Source: an uncultured Eubacterium sp. (GTDB taxonomy: Bacteria; Bacillota; Clostridia; Lachnospirales; Lachnospiraceae). From it: a stretch of DNA of 16,723 bases. The position numbers and the translations under genes are program-made. How positions within the stretch are numbered: the first letter of the stretch is position 1; each line of letters starts with the position of its first letter. The notes beneath the pieces were generated by a model. It searched no databases. It had not been told where the DNA came from and worked only from the letters and a program-made list of their open reading frames with translations. The DNA lies in contig CAKRKO010000058.1 of NCBI GenBank assembly GCA_934358495.1, positions 1 through 16,723 of the forward strand. The letters run 5' to 3'. Shown here piece by piece: positions 1-7,724 of the stretch.

Positions 1-1592
1 GCACGATACGTTGCCTGACGGAAATCCCCGCCCTCGGTATGTTTCTGATGTGCCCGGCCTGCGATCAGCGTCAGTTTCATATCTGTGATTGCCGCCCCGG
101 TCAGCACACCACGGTGCTCCCGCTCCTGTAAATGTGTCAAAATCAACCGCTGCCAGTTTTTATCCAGCATATCCTCACTGCAGTTGGCTGCGAATACCAA
201 GCCACTGCCCGCCGGAAGCGGCTCCATCAGCAGATGAACTTCCGCATAATGACGCAGCGGTTCAAAATGGCCGACACCCTCCACCGTATTCGCTATCGTT
301 TCTTTATATACAATATGAGAATTTCCAAAGGTGACATCAACTCCAAACCGCTCTGCAATCAGACTCTGCAAAATCTCTGTCTGGATCTCACCCATAATCT
401 GTGCCTGGATTTCCTGCAATTGCTCATCCCAGACAATATGAAGTTCCGGCTGTTCTTCTTCCAGAAGCCTCAGTTTCGGCAGTATTACCGCCGGATCACA
501 ATCCTGCGGCAGGCAAACCTGACAGGTCAGTACCGGTTCCAGAATCGGTGGCAGTGTCTGCGCAGCATCTCCAAGTCCCTGTCCCGGATAAGTTTCCATG
601 AGTCCCGTCACTGCACAGACTTCGCCCGCCTGTACTTCCTTCCGGGTTTCATATTTTTCACCGGAATAGATGCGAATCTGATTTACTTTTTCCAAAGTGT
701 CATCATCCGCCTCTTTTTTTGTGCAGATCAGGTCTTTTACTTTCAAAACGCCTCCTGTCACTTTTAAATGTGTCAGCCGGTTTCCCTGCTCATCTCTGGA
801 AATTTTATATACTTTTGCTGAAAAATCTGACTCATACTCCACCGGCTCTGTCCAGTATACAAAGCCATTCAGAAATGCTTCGATGCCTTCCATTTTCAGT
901 GCCGAACCAAAATAGCACGGAAATACCTGACGCTCCGTGATCATCTCCCGAATCTGTTCTGTCGGAATACTGCCGGTTTCCAGATAAGTCTCCAATGCTT
1001 CTTCCTGACAGGTTGCAAGTTCTTCATACAGCACATCCAAAGACAAAGTACTCTGATTCTGACTTATGTTCTGGTTTCGATCCGTATTTGCAAGCACATC
1101 AGTATCTGAAAAATCAATACAACCATCAGACAATCGCTCTTTTAACTCTGCAATTAACACTTCTTTATCCGCTCCCGGCTGGTCCATTTTATTTACAAAC
1201 AGAAATGTTGGGATTTCATACTCCTGCAGCAGATTCCAGAGTGTCACCGTATGTCCCTGTACACCGTCTGTGCCGCTGATCAGCAGCACAGCATAATCCA
1301 GCACCTGCAGTACACGCTCCATCTCTGCGGAAAAATCCACATGCCCCGGTGTATCCAGCAATGTCAGCTCTGTATCCTGCCAGCTAAACTCTGCCTGTTT
1401 CGAAAAAATCGTGATTCCCCTTGCACGCTCTCTCGCATCTGTATCCAGAAATGCATCTTTTGTATCTACTTTTCCAAGTCTTCGAATTGCACCTGCAGTA
1501 TATAAAAGTGCCTCTGACAGCGTGGTTTTTCCGGAATCCACATGCGCCATCAATCCGGTACAGATGTGCTTTCTTTTATTTTTCTCTACCAT
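1..1592 (-). CDS. EF-G/TetM-like ribosomal-protection-type translation GTPase (3' end outside window)
   Basis: Member of the EF-G/ribosomal protection protein superfamily, which binds the ribosome and hydrolyses GTP. I translated 530 codons with no stop. Motifs seen: P-loop AHVDSGKT (16-23), switch I RGITI (59-63), DTPGH (80-84), NKMD (134-137) and a G5-like GSA (229-231). The G domain aligns by eye with TetM, and the last ~40 residues (through KHTEGGDFRQATYR) correspond to EF-G/TetM domain IV. The TetM loop III motif YSPVSTPADF is replaced here by HQKHTEGGDF, so tetracycline resistance is doubtful; a chromosomal paralogue with another ribosomal role is as likely. The ATG at 1592 is preceded by GAGGTGA six bases upstream. 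The gene is truncated by the window edge, not visibly broken. It appears to be transcribed alone from its own promoter. Confidence 0.9.
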   Translation of the reverse strand, partial: MVEKNKRKHICTGLMAHVDSGKTTLSEALLYTAGAIRRLGKVDTKDAFLDTDARERARGITIFSKQAEFSWQDTELTLLDTPGHVDFSAEMERVLQVLDYAVLLISGTDGVQGHTVTLWNLLQEYEIPTFLFVNKMDQPGADKEVLIAELKERLSDGCIDFSDTDVLANTDRNQNISQNQSTLSLDVLYEELATCQEEALETYLETGSIPTEQIREMITERQVFPCYFGSALKMEGIEAFLNGFVYWTEPVEYESDFSAKVYKISRDEQGNRLTHLKVTGGVLKVKDLICTKKEADDDTLEKVNQIRIYSGEKYETRKEVQAGEVCAVTGLMETYPGQGLGDAAQTLPPILEPVLTCQVCLPQDCDPAVILPKLRLLEEEQPELHIVWDEQLQEIQAQIMGEIQTEILQSLIAERFGVDVTFGNSHIVYKETIANTVEGVGHFEPLRHYAEVHLLMEPLPAGSGLVFAANCSEDMLDKNWQRLILTHLQEREHRGVLTGAAITDMKLTLIAGRAHQKHTEGGDFRQATYR

Positions 1593-1669
1593 ATAGTCAC
1601 CTCGTATCCACCGACTTTCCGGCATTATCTTTCTGTTCTCTATACGTCCTTTTTTCACTAATTATTTTT

Positions 1670-1698
1670 ATCATAACATATATTATGCAAAGATACAA
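1670..1698 (-). promoter_or_regulatory. Candidate sigma-A promoter of the translation GTPase gene
   Basis: On the minus strand, TTGTAT (1698-1693) and TATGAT (1675-1670) are separated by exactly 17 bases, about 80 bases upstream of the GTPase ATG. The -35 hexamer overlaps the U-tract of the LCP gene terminator, so termination and re-initiation are packed together. Seen by eye only. Confidence 0.5.
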
Positions 1699-1744
1699 AA
1701 AAGACATGGACAGAACCATTGCTTTTGCAAAATCTGCCCATGCC
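1697..1744 (-). terminator. Intrinsic terminator of the AAA-LCP operon
   Basis: On the minus strand, GGCATGGGCAG (1744-1734) pairs with CTGTCCATGTC (1713-1703) through an 11-bp stem with G-U pairs. Six T residues (1702-1697) follow. It lies about 55 bases after the LCP stop codon. The 20-base loop contains a small inner TTGC/GCAA stem. Confidence 0.8.
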
Positions 1745-1798
1745 TTTTCTATTACAGTAGTTGTCTATTATAAGCTTCCGATTCCTCAGACTTGATTT

Positions 1799-3274
1799 TT
1801 ACTCAAGGGTCTCTCCGTTAATCACCTGCTGGATCATTGTTTTTGCCTGATCCACCGTAGACTGGTCCGGAACCATAACATACAGTTTCTGGCTCATGGA
1901 GTATGTGGATGACATTGCTCCGCTTCCGTCTACACTGTAAGATTTTACGTTCCAGGAACTACCGTCTGACAGCTGGTCTTTTACCAGATTAGATAATGCA
2001 TCATACGGCATATCTGTCTGGAAGCTTCCCTCCAGGCCTTTCATCAATTCGTTGAAGTTCTGCAGAACGGCTGGTGTCTGAAGTTTCTGGATCACACCTT
2101 TGATGACTTCCATCTGGTCTTTTCCACGCTGACGGTCTCCTTCTGCAAAAGAATGACGTTCTCTTGCAAATGCCAGTGCCTGTTCTGCGTTCAGATTATT
2201 GGTACCTTTTGTATAATGATAGGATCCAACACTAAAGTCGTAATCAGACTGTACGGTCACACCACCCAGTGCATCGATCAGATCCTCAAATCCACTGAAG
2301 TTGACACGGAAATAGTAATCCATATCAATGTCGTACAGCATACCAAGGGTATCTTTGGAAACATCGATGCCATAAATTCCTGCATGGGTCAGCTTATCTT
2401 TGACACCACCGGAAATAGATAACGGTACAAAGTAATCTCTCGGTGTGGAAACCAGTAATATCTGATGTGTATTTGCATTTACAACTGCAATAATATTTAC
2501 ATCGCTTCGGCTCTTTGTGGAAACATCTCCGTAAGTATCAATACCACTGATAAACATGGTAAATATGCCTTTTTCATCTGTCAGTGTCTTATCAGAGCTT
2601 GTCTTTTTCACTGCCGTTTTCCACTCATAAGATGCGATTTCACGAATACTGGACTCGAAATTCTCATAGCCTTCACTCTCGGAGATCATTCCGACAAAAT
2701 CTTCGCTCATAACAATGGCACGGCAGTCTCCGCTGGTCAGTGCATCTGCCAGATCCGTTGTCCCGTTACATTCTGCAACTGAAATATTCTCTGCGAGCTC
2801 TTCCTCAATCTGTGCCACTGCATTATCAGTATCATCACGATTGATCTGCGCCAGAATACCAAAACGGTATGCAGATGCATCCTGAATGCTCTGTGCCGGA
2901 TCATCAGCAAGGACATATACACCGACTTTCGTTGTCTCTTCTTTTGCATCTGTGATATTTTCCAGTGTATCAGTTAATTTTCCGACTTTACCACCGGCAA
3001 ATGCCAGTACACCGCACACCAGTGCAGCAATCACAACACCGATAATAAACCGTACCAGACGGATTTCTTTTTTCATCAGAAATCTGCACAGTACAATCAG
3101 CACAGCCAGTACAACTGCTGCAATGATCAGCAGTTTATTGGGCAGCATGTTATTTTTCTTCAAAAGCCAGACCATCCATACAGACATAACAATCTGTACA
3201 GCTGTCACAAGCCAGCCGATACAAAGACATACTTTTGTCTTCATATCCACACTTTCATTTTCTCTTTTGCTCAT
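1799..3274 (-). CDS. LCP (LytR-CpsA-Psr) family cell-wall polymer ligase, membrane-anchored
   Basis: LCP proteins transfer undecaprenyl-phosphate-linked glycopolymers, such as teichoic acids or capsule, to peptidoglycan on the outer membrane face. The 491-aa product has three N-terminal hydrophobic helices (about 14-37, 47-67, 73-93). A globular ~120-residue region follows, resembling the extra alpha/beta domain of many clostridial LCPs. The LCP domain (about 235-395) contains RSDVN (256-260), STPRDYFV (276-283), DLIDALGGVTV (331-341) and AFARERHSF...GDRQRGKDQ (369-387), with the usual phosphate-binding Arg/Asp residues. A short C-terminal domain (about 400-491) ends the protein. I chose the ATG at 3274 because AGAGG lies seven bases upstream. 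An in-frame TTG at 3340 overlapping the upstream stop is possible but lacks a comparable site. Probably cotranscribed with the AAA+ gene 62 bases upstream; a terminator follows. Confidence 0.92.
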   Translation of the reverse strand: MSKRENESVDMKTKVCLCIGWLVTAVQIVMSVWMVWLLKKNNMLPNKLLIIAAVVLAVLIVLCRFLMKKEIRLVRFIIGVVIAALVCGVLAFAGGKVGKLTDTLENITDAKEETTKVGVYVLADDPAQSIQDASAYRFGILAQINRDDTDNAVAQIEEELAENISVAECNGTTDLADALTSGDCRAIVMSEDFVGMISESEGYENFESSIREIASYEWKTAVKKTSSDKTLTDEKGIFTMFISGIDTYGDVSTKSRSDVNIIAVVNANTHQILLVSTPRDYFVPLSISGGVKDKLTHAGIYGIDVSKDTLGMLYDIDMDYYFRVNFSGFEDLIDALGGVTVQSDYDFSVGSYHYTKGTNNLNAEQALAFARERHSFAEGDRQRGKDQMEVIKGVIQKLQTPAVLQNFNELMKGLEGSFQTDMPYDALSNLVKDQLSDGSSWNVKSYSVDGSGAMSSTYSMSQKLYVMVPDQSTVDQAKTMIQQVINGETLE

Positions 3275-3336
3275 TCCATTTCCTCTTTCTTTTTGCCTGA
3301 AACTGGTTTTTTCAGGAAATTCATTGTAATTTCCTA

Positions 3337-4821
3337 TCAAGCAAGCAGTTTTTCTACCGCTTCTGCATCAAAAGTAACAGATGTCACATGATCTACCTCA
3401 ATCTGATACAGCGCATTGGCCGCAATGTGCTCTGCTGCCTGCTCCAGATCACGGATACCTGTCGTATTTTCGTATTTTTTGATCACTACATCCAGGCCTT
3501 CCGCGGTTACAGTACATTCGTGTTCACTCATACCCATACGTTTTAATACTTTTGGCAGAGAGAAACGGGAGAAAATTGTCTTCTTCTCCTCCGGTGTATA
3601 ATCCGGAATCTCAATAACCGCGAAACGGGACATCAGCGGTGCACTGATGCGGTCTCTGTCATTGGCTGTTGCGATCGGATAGACACCAACCGTCGGAACC
3701 ATACATTCCATGTAGTTATCGGTAAATCCAAGGTTATCCAGCAAAGTCAGCAGTACGTCTGCCGGGTTTCCATTTCCTTTTCCGTTGGAAGCTTTATCTA
3801 ACTCATTGATGATAAATACCAGACCGGACTCTCCTGCTGCGGAAAATGCTTCCATGATGATACCCGGTTTTGCATTGGCGTAAACACGGGAACTTCCCGT
3901 CAGCTGCTCCGGATCATGGATAGAACTCATGTCAAGTGTGGTCCACGGCAGTTTCAGGATACGTGCAACCGCATAAGCAATCTGAGATTTACCGGTTCCG
4001 GCCGGACCGATCAGCAACAAACCGTAGGCCGGCAGTGTATGCGTACGATTGATCTGAATGATTGTCTCGATGATACGCTGTTTTACACGCTCCATACCAT
4101 ACAATTCTTCGTCCAGAATCCGACGGGCTTCCTCCGGATCGATTGCTTCAAAATAGTTACTTTTCCAACGAATATTCATCATAATGGAAAGGGCACGCTG
4201 CGCATGACGGCGTTCCTCCGCAGAAACCTCATGAGAACGTGCAACGGCCAGATTCCGGCGGGCCCACAGACGGATATTATCCGGCAGTGTACGGCCTGCA
4301 CAATTCATGAAATCTGTGATACTCTGCAGACTGGTCAGCTTCATGCTGTCGCCATCCTCTTCCTGTTCTTCCTCCTCATGCACTTCTGTCGGCGCATTGC
4401 TGGCAAACAGACGCTCCATCATAAACTGTAAAAATCCATCCTCTGCGGACAGTTTCGTGCCACCGCCAAAGGCAATCTCACGGATTTTATATACCGCATA
4501 GCCATCCGGACGGTTCTCGCCGGAAAGACGCACATTGATGTGGTTCTCACCCAGCCAGCGCAGCAGACTGACAAAACGTGCATCGATCTGCAGAATATCT
4601 GCACTGACCTTGCCGCCCTCTTCTTCAAACTCAAAGGAAGTCCGCTTTACCGGATTTGTAAACACACCACAGGAATGATGCTTCCACTGCTGTGTGCTGT
4701 TGTCCAGCAGCAAAATCGGAGATTCCGCTGTCGCCTCAGAGTCATTGGAAAACAGCATCGTATAGGTACAGATTCCCTGTGCATTGGCATCTGGTTTATT
4801 ATTAAAATCAAATACAGGCAT
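3337..4821 (-). CDS. Lon-like AAA+ ATPase without protease domain
   Basis: The 494-aa protein has an N-terminal part (about 1-145) that I do not recognise. It is followed by an acidic linker (147-158), a helical region (160-225) and a AAA+ module most like that of Lon proteases. Visible motifs: Walker A GPAGTGKS (272-279), Lon-like LTGSSRVYANAKPGII (308-322), Walker B VFIINE (335-340), sensor-1 TAND (385-388), arginine-finger region APLMSRF (394-400) and sensor-2 GIRDLEQ (455-461). There is no Lon LAN domain and no Ser-Lys protease domain; the protein ends after the AAA lid. The first acidic Walker B residue is Asn339 (codon AAT) instead of Asp, while the catalytic Glu340 is kept. It may remodel proteins rather than degrade them. 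The start has AAAGGAG seven bases upstream. It is first in an operon with the LCP gene. AAA/Lon-like assignment is firm; the role is unknown. Confidence 0.85.
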   Translation of the reverse strand: MPVFDFNNKPDANAQGICTYTMLFSNDSEATAESPILLLDNSTQQWKHHSCGVFTNPVKRTSFEFEEEGGKVSADILQIDARFVSLLRWLGENHINVRLSGENRPDGYAVYKIREIAFGGGTKLSAEDGFLQFMMERLFASNAPTEVHEEEEQEEDGDSMKLTSLQSITDFMNCAGRTLPDNIRLWARRNLAVARSHEVSAEERRHAQRALSIMMNIRWKSNYFEAIDPEEARRILDEELYGMERVKQRIIETIIQINRTHTLPAYGLLLIGPAGTGKSQIAYAVARILKLPWTTLDMSSIHDPEQLTGSSRVYANAKPGIIMEAFSAAGESGLVFIINELDKASNGKGNGNPADVLLTLLDNLGFTDNYMECMVPTVGVYPIATANDRDRISAPLMSRFAVIEIPDYTPEEKKTIFSRFSLPKVLKRMGMSEHECTVTAEGLDVVIKKYENTTGIRDLEQAAEHIAANALYQIEVDHVTSVTFDAEAVEKLLA

Positions 4822-4860
4822 TTTCTAGCTCCTTTACCTACTTTTTTCGTAATCTTTAAT

Positions 4861-4869
4861 AGTATAGCA
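4861..4869 (-). promoter_or_regulatory. Candidate extended -10 promoter of the AAA-LCP operon
   Basis: On the minus strand, TGCTATACT forms an extended -10 (TGn plus TATACT), about 40 bases upstream of the AAA ATG. No good -35 hexamer is seen. The 80-bp gap to the carbonic anhydrase stop contains no clear terminator, so read-through from upstream is also possible. Confidence 0.4.
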
Positions 4870-4901
4870 CTACTTATGTCATTAGAAAAGTTAATTTTTT
4901 C

Positions 4902-5450
4902 TTATTCTACATCTACCGGTTTCAACTCACCGGTTACGGAATCCATAATAAATCCAGTAATCGTGATATCCTTTGGCATCAATGTATGATGTTTCAACGC
5001 GATCACCGTATCTCTGACAGACTGCTCGACGCACTCAAAGCCGCCCAGCCATTTTTCCAGATCAATACCGCTGTTTCGCACAATGTTGATATGTTCCTGT
5101 GAAACGCCTCTGTGTGTCAGTTCCTCCAGAAGTTTTCCACCATCCATGCCCTGCACACCGCAGTCTGTATGTCCGATGACCATTACTTCTTCCACTCCAA
5201 GCTCGATAATTGCTACCAGAAGGCTTCGAACCACACTACCGTATGGATGTGTGATGACACCGCCGGCATTTTTTATAATTTTTGCATCGCCGTTTTTCAG
5301 TCCCAGGGCTGCCGGAAGTAATTCCGTCAGACGTGTATCCATGCAGGTCAGAATTGCCAGTTTTTTATCCGGATACTTGCTGGTCAGATACGGTTCGTAT
5401 GCTTTATCCTCTACAAATTTTTTATTATACTCCATAATTTCGTTGATCAT
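4902..5450 (-). CDS. Beta-class carbonic anhydrase
   Basis: Zinc enzyme interconverting CO2 and bicarbonate in the cytoplasm. It supplies bicarbonate for carboxylations and assists pH balance. The 182-aa product has the beta-CA signatures CMDTR (36-40; Cys36 ligand, Asp38-Arg40 dyad) and GHTDCG (93-98; His94 and Cys97 ligands). NAGG (61-64) lies between them. The length matches the short bacterial beta-CAs (about 180-190 aa). The ATG at 5450 is preceded by AGGAGG at 5463-5458, an ideal site seven bases away. The ribosome binding site begins only about ten bases after the U-tract of a terminator-like hairpin following the histidine kinase gene. Its transcript must therefore come from read-through or from a start at the hairpin itself. 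No terminator separates it from the AAA gene downstream. Confidence 0.95.
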   Translation of the reverse strand: MINEIMEYNKKFVEDKAYEPYLTSKYPDKKLAILTCMDTRLTELLPAALGLKNGDAKIIKNAGGVITHPYGSVVRSLLVAIIELGVEEVMVIGHTDCGVQGMDGGKLLEELTHRGVSQEHINIVRNSGIDLEKWLGGFECVEQSVRDTVIALKHHTLMPKDITITGFIMDSVTGELKPVDVE

Positions 5451-5474
5451 TTGTACTCCTCCTCATGCAAACAT

Positions 5475-5515
5475 AAAAAATAGAACTATTCAGCATGTTT
5501 CTGAATAGCTCTATT
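5475..5515 (-). terminator. Intrinsic terminator after the kinase gene, just ahead of the carbonic anhydrase RBS
   Basis: On the minus strand, AATAGAGCTATTCAG (5515-5501) pairs with CTGAATAGTTCTATT (5493-5479) with one G-U pair and a 7-base loop. Six T residues (5480-5475) follow. It starts 21 bases after the histidine kinase stop codon. Confidence 0.85.
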
Positions 5516-5535
5516 GTAACAATTATTTTCTGTTT

Positions 5536-6903
5536 TTACCAGACCACTTTTATCAGCATGGAATGTCCATCCTCGCTGAACGCAGAAATCTTGCCTTTAT
5601 GTGCAGCCACAACCGCCTTTGCCACAGACAATCCGATTCCTGAACCTCCTTTTTCCGAATTTCGTGCTTCATCCAACCTGTAAAAGCGCTCAAATATCTG
5701 ATCCAGATTTCCCTGCGGGATTGGCTCAGTCTCATTCCATACCGTCAGAATTACTTTGTTTCCTTTTGTGTAAAGATGTACGCGGATCGTGCTGTCCGGC
5801 GTGGAATATTTCACTGCATTGTCCAGCAGAATGTCAAAAAGCTGACGAATGGTTTTCTCCTCACCGTTTAACCTAATTTCATCTGCGATGTCTGTCTCGA
5901 TGGTTTTATTCTGCATCATCGCAGGTGTCTCAAAAGGCTGTACGCAATCAACCAATGCATCTGACAGGGAAAATTTGGTCTTTTCTCCGTTGACTTCTCC
6001 TTCATCCAGCTTGGACAGGGTGATCAATTGCTGCGTCATGGTAGTCAGGCGATGCACCTGATTGCGGATACTTTTGGTCCACTGGCTTTCTCCATTGTCC
6101 ATCTCAATGATTTCTGTATTGGCATCAATGATGGTCAACGGTGTTTTTAGTCCATGGCTGGCATCTGTAATAAATTGTTTCTGCTTTTTGTAGCTTTCTG
6201 CCACCGGTCGGAATACCAGTTTTGAGAAAAATACAACCAGTACAAATACAGCAGCCAGCCCCAGCGTAGAGATACCAAAACTGTTTACAGCAAAGTTTTT
6301 CACCGTTGTGATTTCCTGTCGACAGTCCACAAATACGATCATGGTTCCGTCTTCCGTCTCGGTCACGCGATAACGGTAAATATCAAAAAAACCGGTTATT
6401 TTGCTGGAAGTATACACTTCACCGGCATATTCCTTCGCAGAATCTTCGTCAATAGCGGCAATTTTTCCGGTATCACAGTCTGACATGTTTCCATCGGAAT
6501 CAAAAGTTACCGTAAAATATCGGGTTTCGAAGGGGGTTTCTTTTGAAAATCCCATGTGGTCTTTGCCGATATTATCCGGAGGATTTTTCTGCTCCTCTGT
6601 TGCATTTTTTCCATCCGACTTATCCGGTGGAGTCGTATCCGAATTTAAATCATCCGGTACTTCCGGTGGCTGCTCATTTTGATTCTGTCCATTTTGTGCC
6701 CCCGGATCAATTCCGCTCGAATCTCCTGCTATTGCATCACCAAAACTTCCACCCTCACTGACGATCCATTCTGTCAGAGTATCTGCTTTTTCCACCAGAT
6801 GATGATAATTGACGATATTCACTGCCAGTATTATACTTTCCAGTACGATCAGTATCGCACACATGGCGGCTATAATAAATTTTTTCCTCAATTTCTTTAT
6901 CAT
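5536..6903 (-). CDS. Membrane sensor histidine kinase (HisKA/HATPase), partner of the regulator at 6900-7589
   Basis: Two-component sensor of 455 aa. TM1 is at about 9-31, an extracellular sensor at about 32-205 and TM2 at about 208-231. The HisKA domain has phosphoacceptor His250 in DASHGLKTPLTII, and the ATPase domain has N-box DILLDNAVKYS (357-367) and G2 GGSGIGLSVAK (419-429). The G1 box is degenerate (WNETEPIP), as in a common clostridial subgroup. The proximal ectodomain (about 60-115) is a low-complexity Pro/Asp/Asn/Gln-rich stretch. It precedes a folded sensor ending with RYRVTETEDGTMIVFVDCR. Oddity: the residue after His250 is Gly251 (codon GGA), where most HisKA kinases have Glu or Asp. 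The start codon overlaps the regulator stop (ATGA), implying translational coupling. The signal is unknown; a terminator follows. Confidence 0.93.
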   Translation of the reverse strand: MIKKLRKKFIIAAMCAILIVLESIILAVNIVNYHHLVEKADTLTEWIVSEGGSFGDAIAGDSSGIDPGAQNGQNQNEQPPEVPDDLNSDTTPPDKSDGKNATEEQKNPPDNIGKDHMGFSKETPFETRYFTVTFDSDGNMSDCDTGKIAAIDEDSAKEYAGEVYTSSKITGFFDIYRYRVTETEDGTMIVFVDCRQEITTVKNFAVNSFGISTLGLAAVFVLVVFFSKLVFRPVAESYKKQKQFITDASHGLKTPLTIIDANTEIIEMDNGESQWTKSIRNQVHRLTTMTQQLITLSKLDEGEVNGEKTKFSLSDALVDCVQPFETPAMMQNKTIETDIADEIRLNGEEKTIRQLFDILLDNAVKYSTPDSTIRVHLYTKGNKVILTVWNETEPIPQGNLDQIFERFYRLDEARNSEKGGSGIGLSVAKAVVAAHKGKISAFSEDGHSMLIKVVW

Positions 6904-7589
6904 AGTGTTTTTTCCTGTTCTGACTTAACAAGGGAATAACCTAAGCCGCGGGCTGCTTTAATTTTAATATCAGCTCCAAGCTCCTGTAGTTTTTTCCTTA
7001 AATAAGAAATGTAAACCCAGACTGTTCTTGTATCCGTTTCCGTGTCATATCCCCAGACTTTTTCCAGAAAACGCTCCGTGGAAATCAGCTGACCCGGATT
7101 TGCCATCATCATCTCCAACATTTGAAATTCTTTGTTTGGAAGGTGCAGGCTGCCTTTTTCTGAACGCAGTTCAAAGCTGGCACAATCCAGCTCCATGTTT
7201 CCCATTTTCAACACAGTGGTGGCTGTAGCTGTCTTGCGTCTTGTGACAGCCCGCAGCCTTGCTAGCAGCTCTTTTGCCGCAAATGGCTTGCTCAGATAAT
7301 CATCTGCGCCTGCGTCCAATCCAACCACACAGTCATCCAGTTCTGATTTTGCCGTCAAGATCAAAACCGGAACATTGTTACCCTGTCGGCGTACATTTTT
7401 GAGGACCGTGATGCCGTCCATTTTCGGCATCATGATATCCAAAATCACGCCATCATAATCATCCGCCATGATGTAATCCAGGGCATCCTGTCCGTTGTAG
7501 ACTGCGTCTACGGAATAGTTATTATGTTTTAAAATCATGACGAGCGCGTCTGATAATTCGCGCTCGTCCTCTGCCAGTAAAATTCGCAT
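6900..7589 (-). CDS. OmpR/PhoB-family response regulator
   Basis: The 229-aa product has a receiver domain (1-115) with acidic pocket Glu7-Asp8, phosphorylation site Asp51 in ILDIMMPKMDG, switch Thr79 and conserved Lys101 in SKPF. A winged-helix DNA-binding domain follows (about 125-225; typical VWGYDTETDTRTVWVYISYLRKKL and RGLGYSL). It is presumably phosphorylated by the kinase encoded directly downstream, with which its stop codon overlaps. The ATG at 7589 has AGGAGT five bases upstream. The gene is first in a two-gene operon. Its upstream region holds an 11-base-period direct repeat ahead of a TATACT box, which suits autoregulation. The target genes are not evident from the sequence. Confidence 0.95.
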   Translation of the reverse strand: MRILLAEDERELSDALVMILKHNNYSVDAVYNGQDALDYIMADDYDGVILDIMMPKMDGITVLKNVRRQGNNVPVLILTAKSELDDCVVGLDAGADDYLSKPFAAKELLARLRAVTRRKTATATTVLKMGNMELDCASFELRSEKGSLHLPNKEFQMLEMMMANPGQLISTERFLEKVWGYDTETDTRTVWVYISYLRKKLQELGADIKIKAARGLGYSLVKSEQEKTL

Positions 7590-7660
7590 GTTTACTCCTA
7601 TCCTGCTTTTGCTTCATCTTTCTGTAGACTGAAACATTGTTCTTTTCTTTCTTTACTAAC

Positions 7661-7692
7661 AGTATAGGTTGGAAACTTTAAATTTACCTTAA
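7661..7692 (-). promoter_or_regulatory. Candidate autoregulated promoter with an 11-base-period direct repeat
   Basis: On the minus strand, TTAAGG (7692-7687) and TTAAAG (7681-7676) start 11 bases apart. Nine bases later comes TATACT (7666-7661), about 70 bases upstream of the regulator ATG. OmpR-family regulators usually bind direct repeats with one-helical-turn spacing overlapping the -35 region. There is no separate good -35 hexamer. Assignment to this regulator is inferred. Confidence 0.4.
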
Positions 7693-7694
7693 AT

Positions 7695-7724
7695 AAGATT
7701 TGGGTGTCAAAACACCCAAATCTT
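7695..7724. repeat. Perfect 12-bp inverted repeat upstream of the response regulator promoter
   Basis: AAGATTTGGGTG (7695-7706) and CACCCAAATCTT (7713-7724) are exact reverse complements around a 6-base loop. Neither side has a convincing U-tract. It could be a weak terminator for the nuclease gene, an operator, or the edge of the larger structured element at 7725-7889. Confidence 0.75.

Noticed and set aside
132..767. Plus-strand open frame of 211 codons across the GTPase gene
   Set aside because: It lies antisense to a clearly conserved GTPase frame; its translation has no family features.
3275..3340. TTG start giving the LCP protein 22 more residues and a 4-base overlap with the AAA gene
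   Set aside because: The ATG at 3274 has a well-placed AGAGG site and the extension encodes no recognisable signal; kept only as an alternative.
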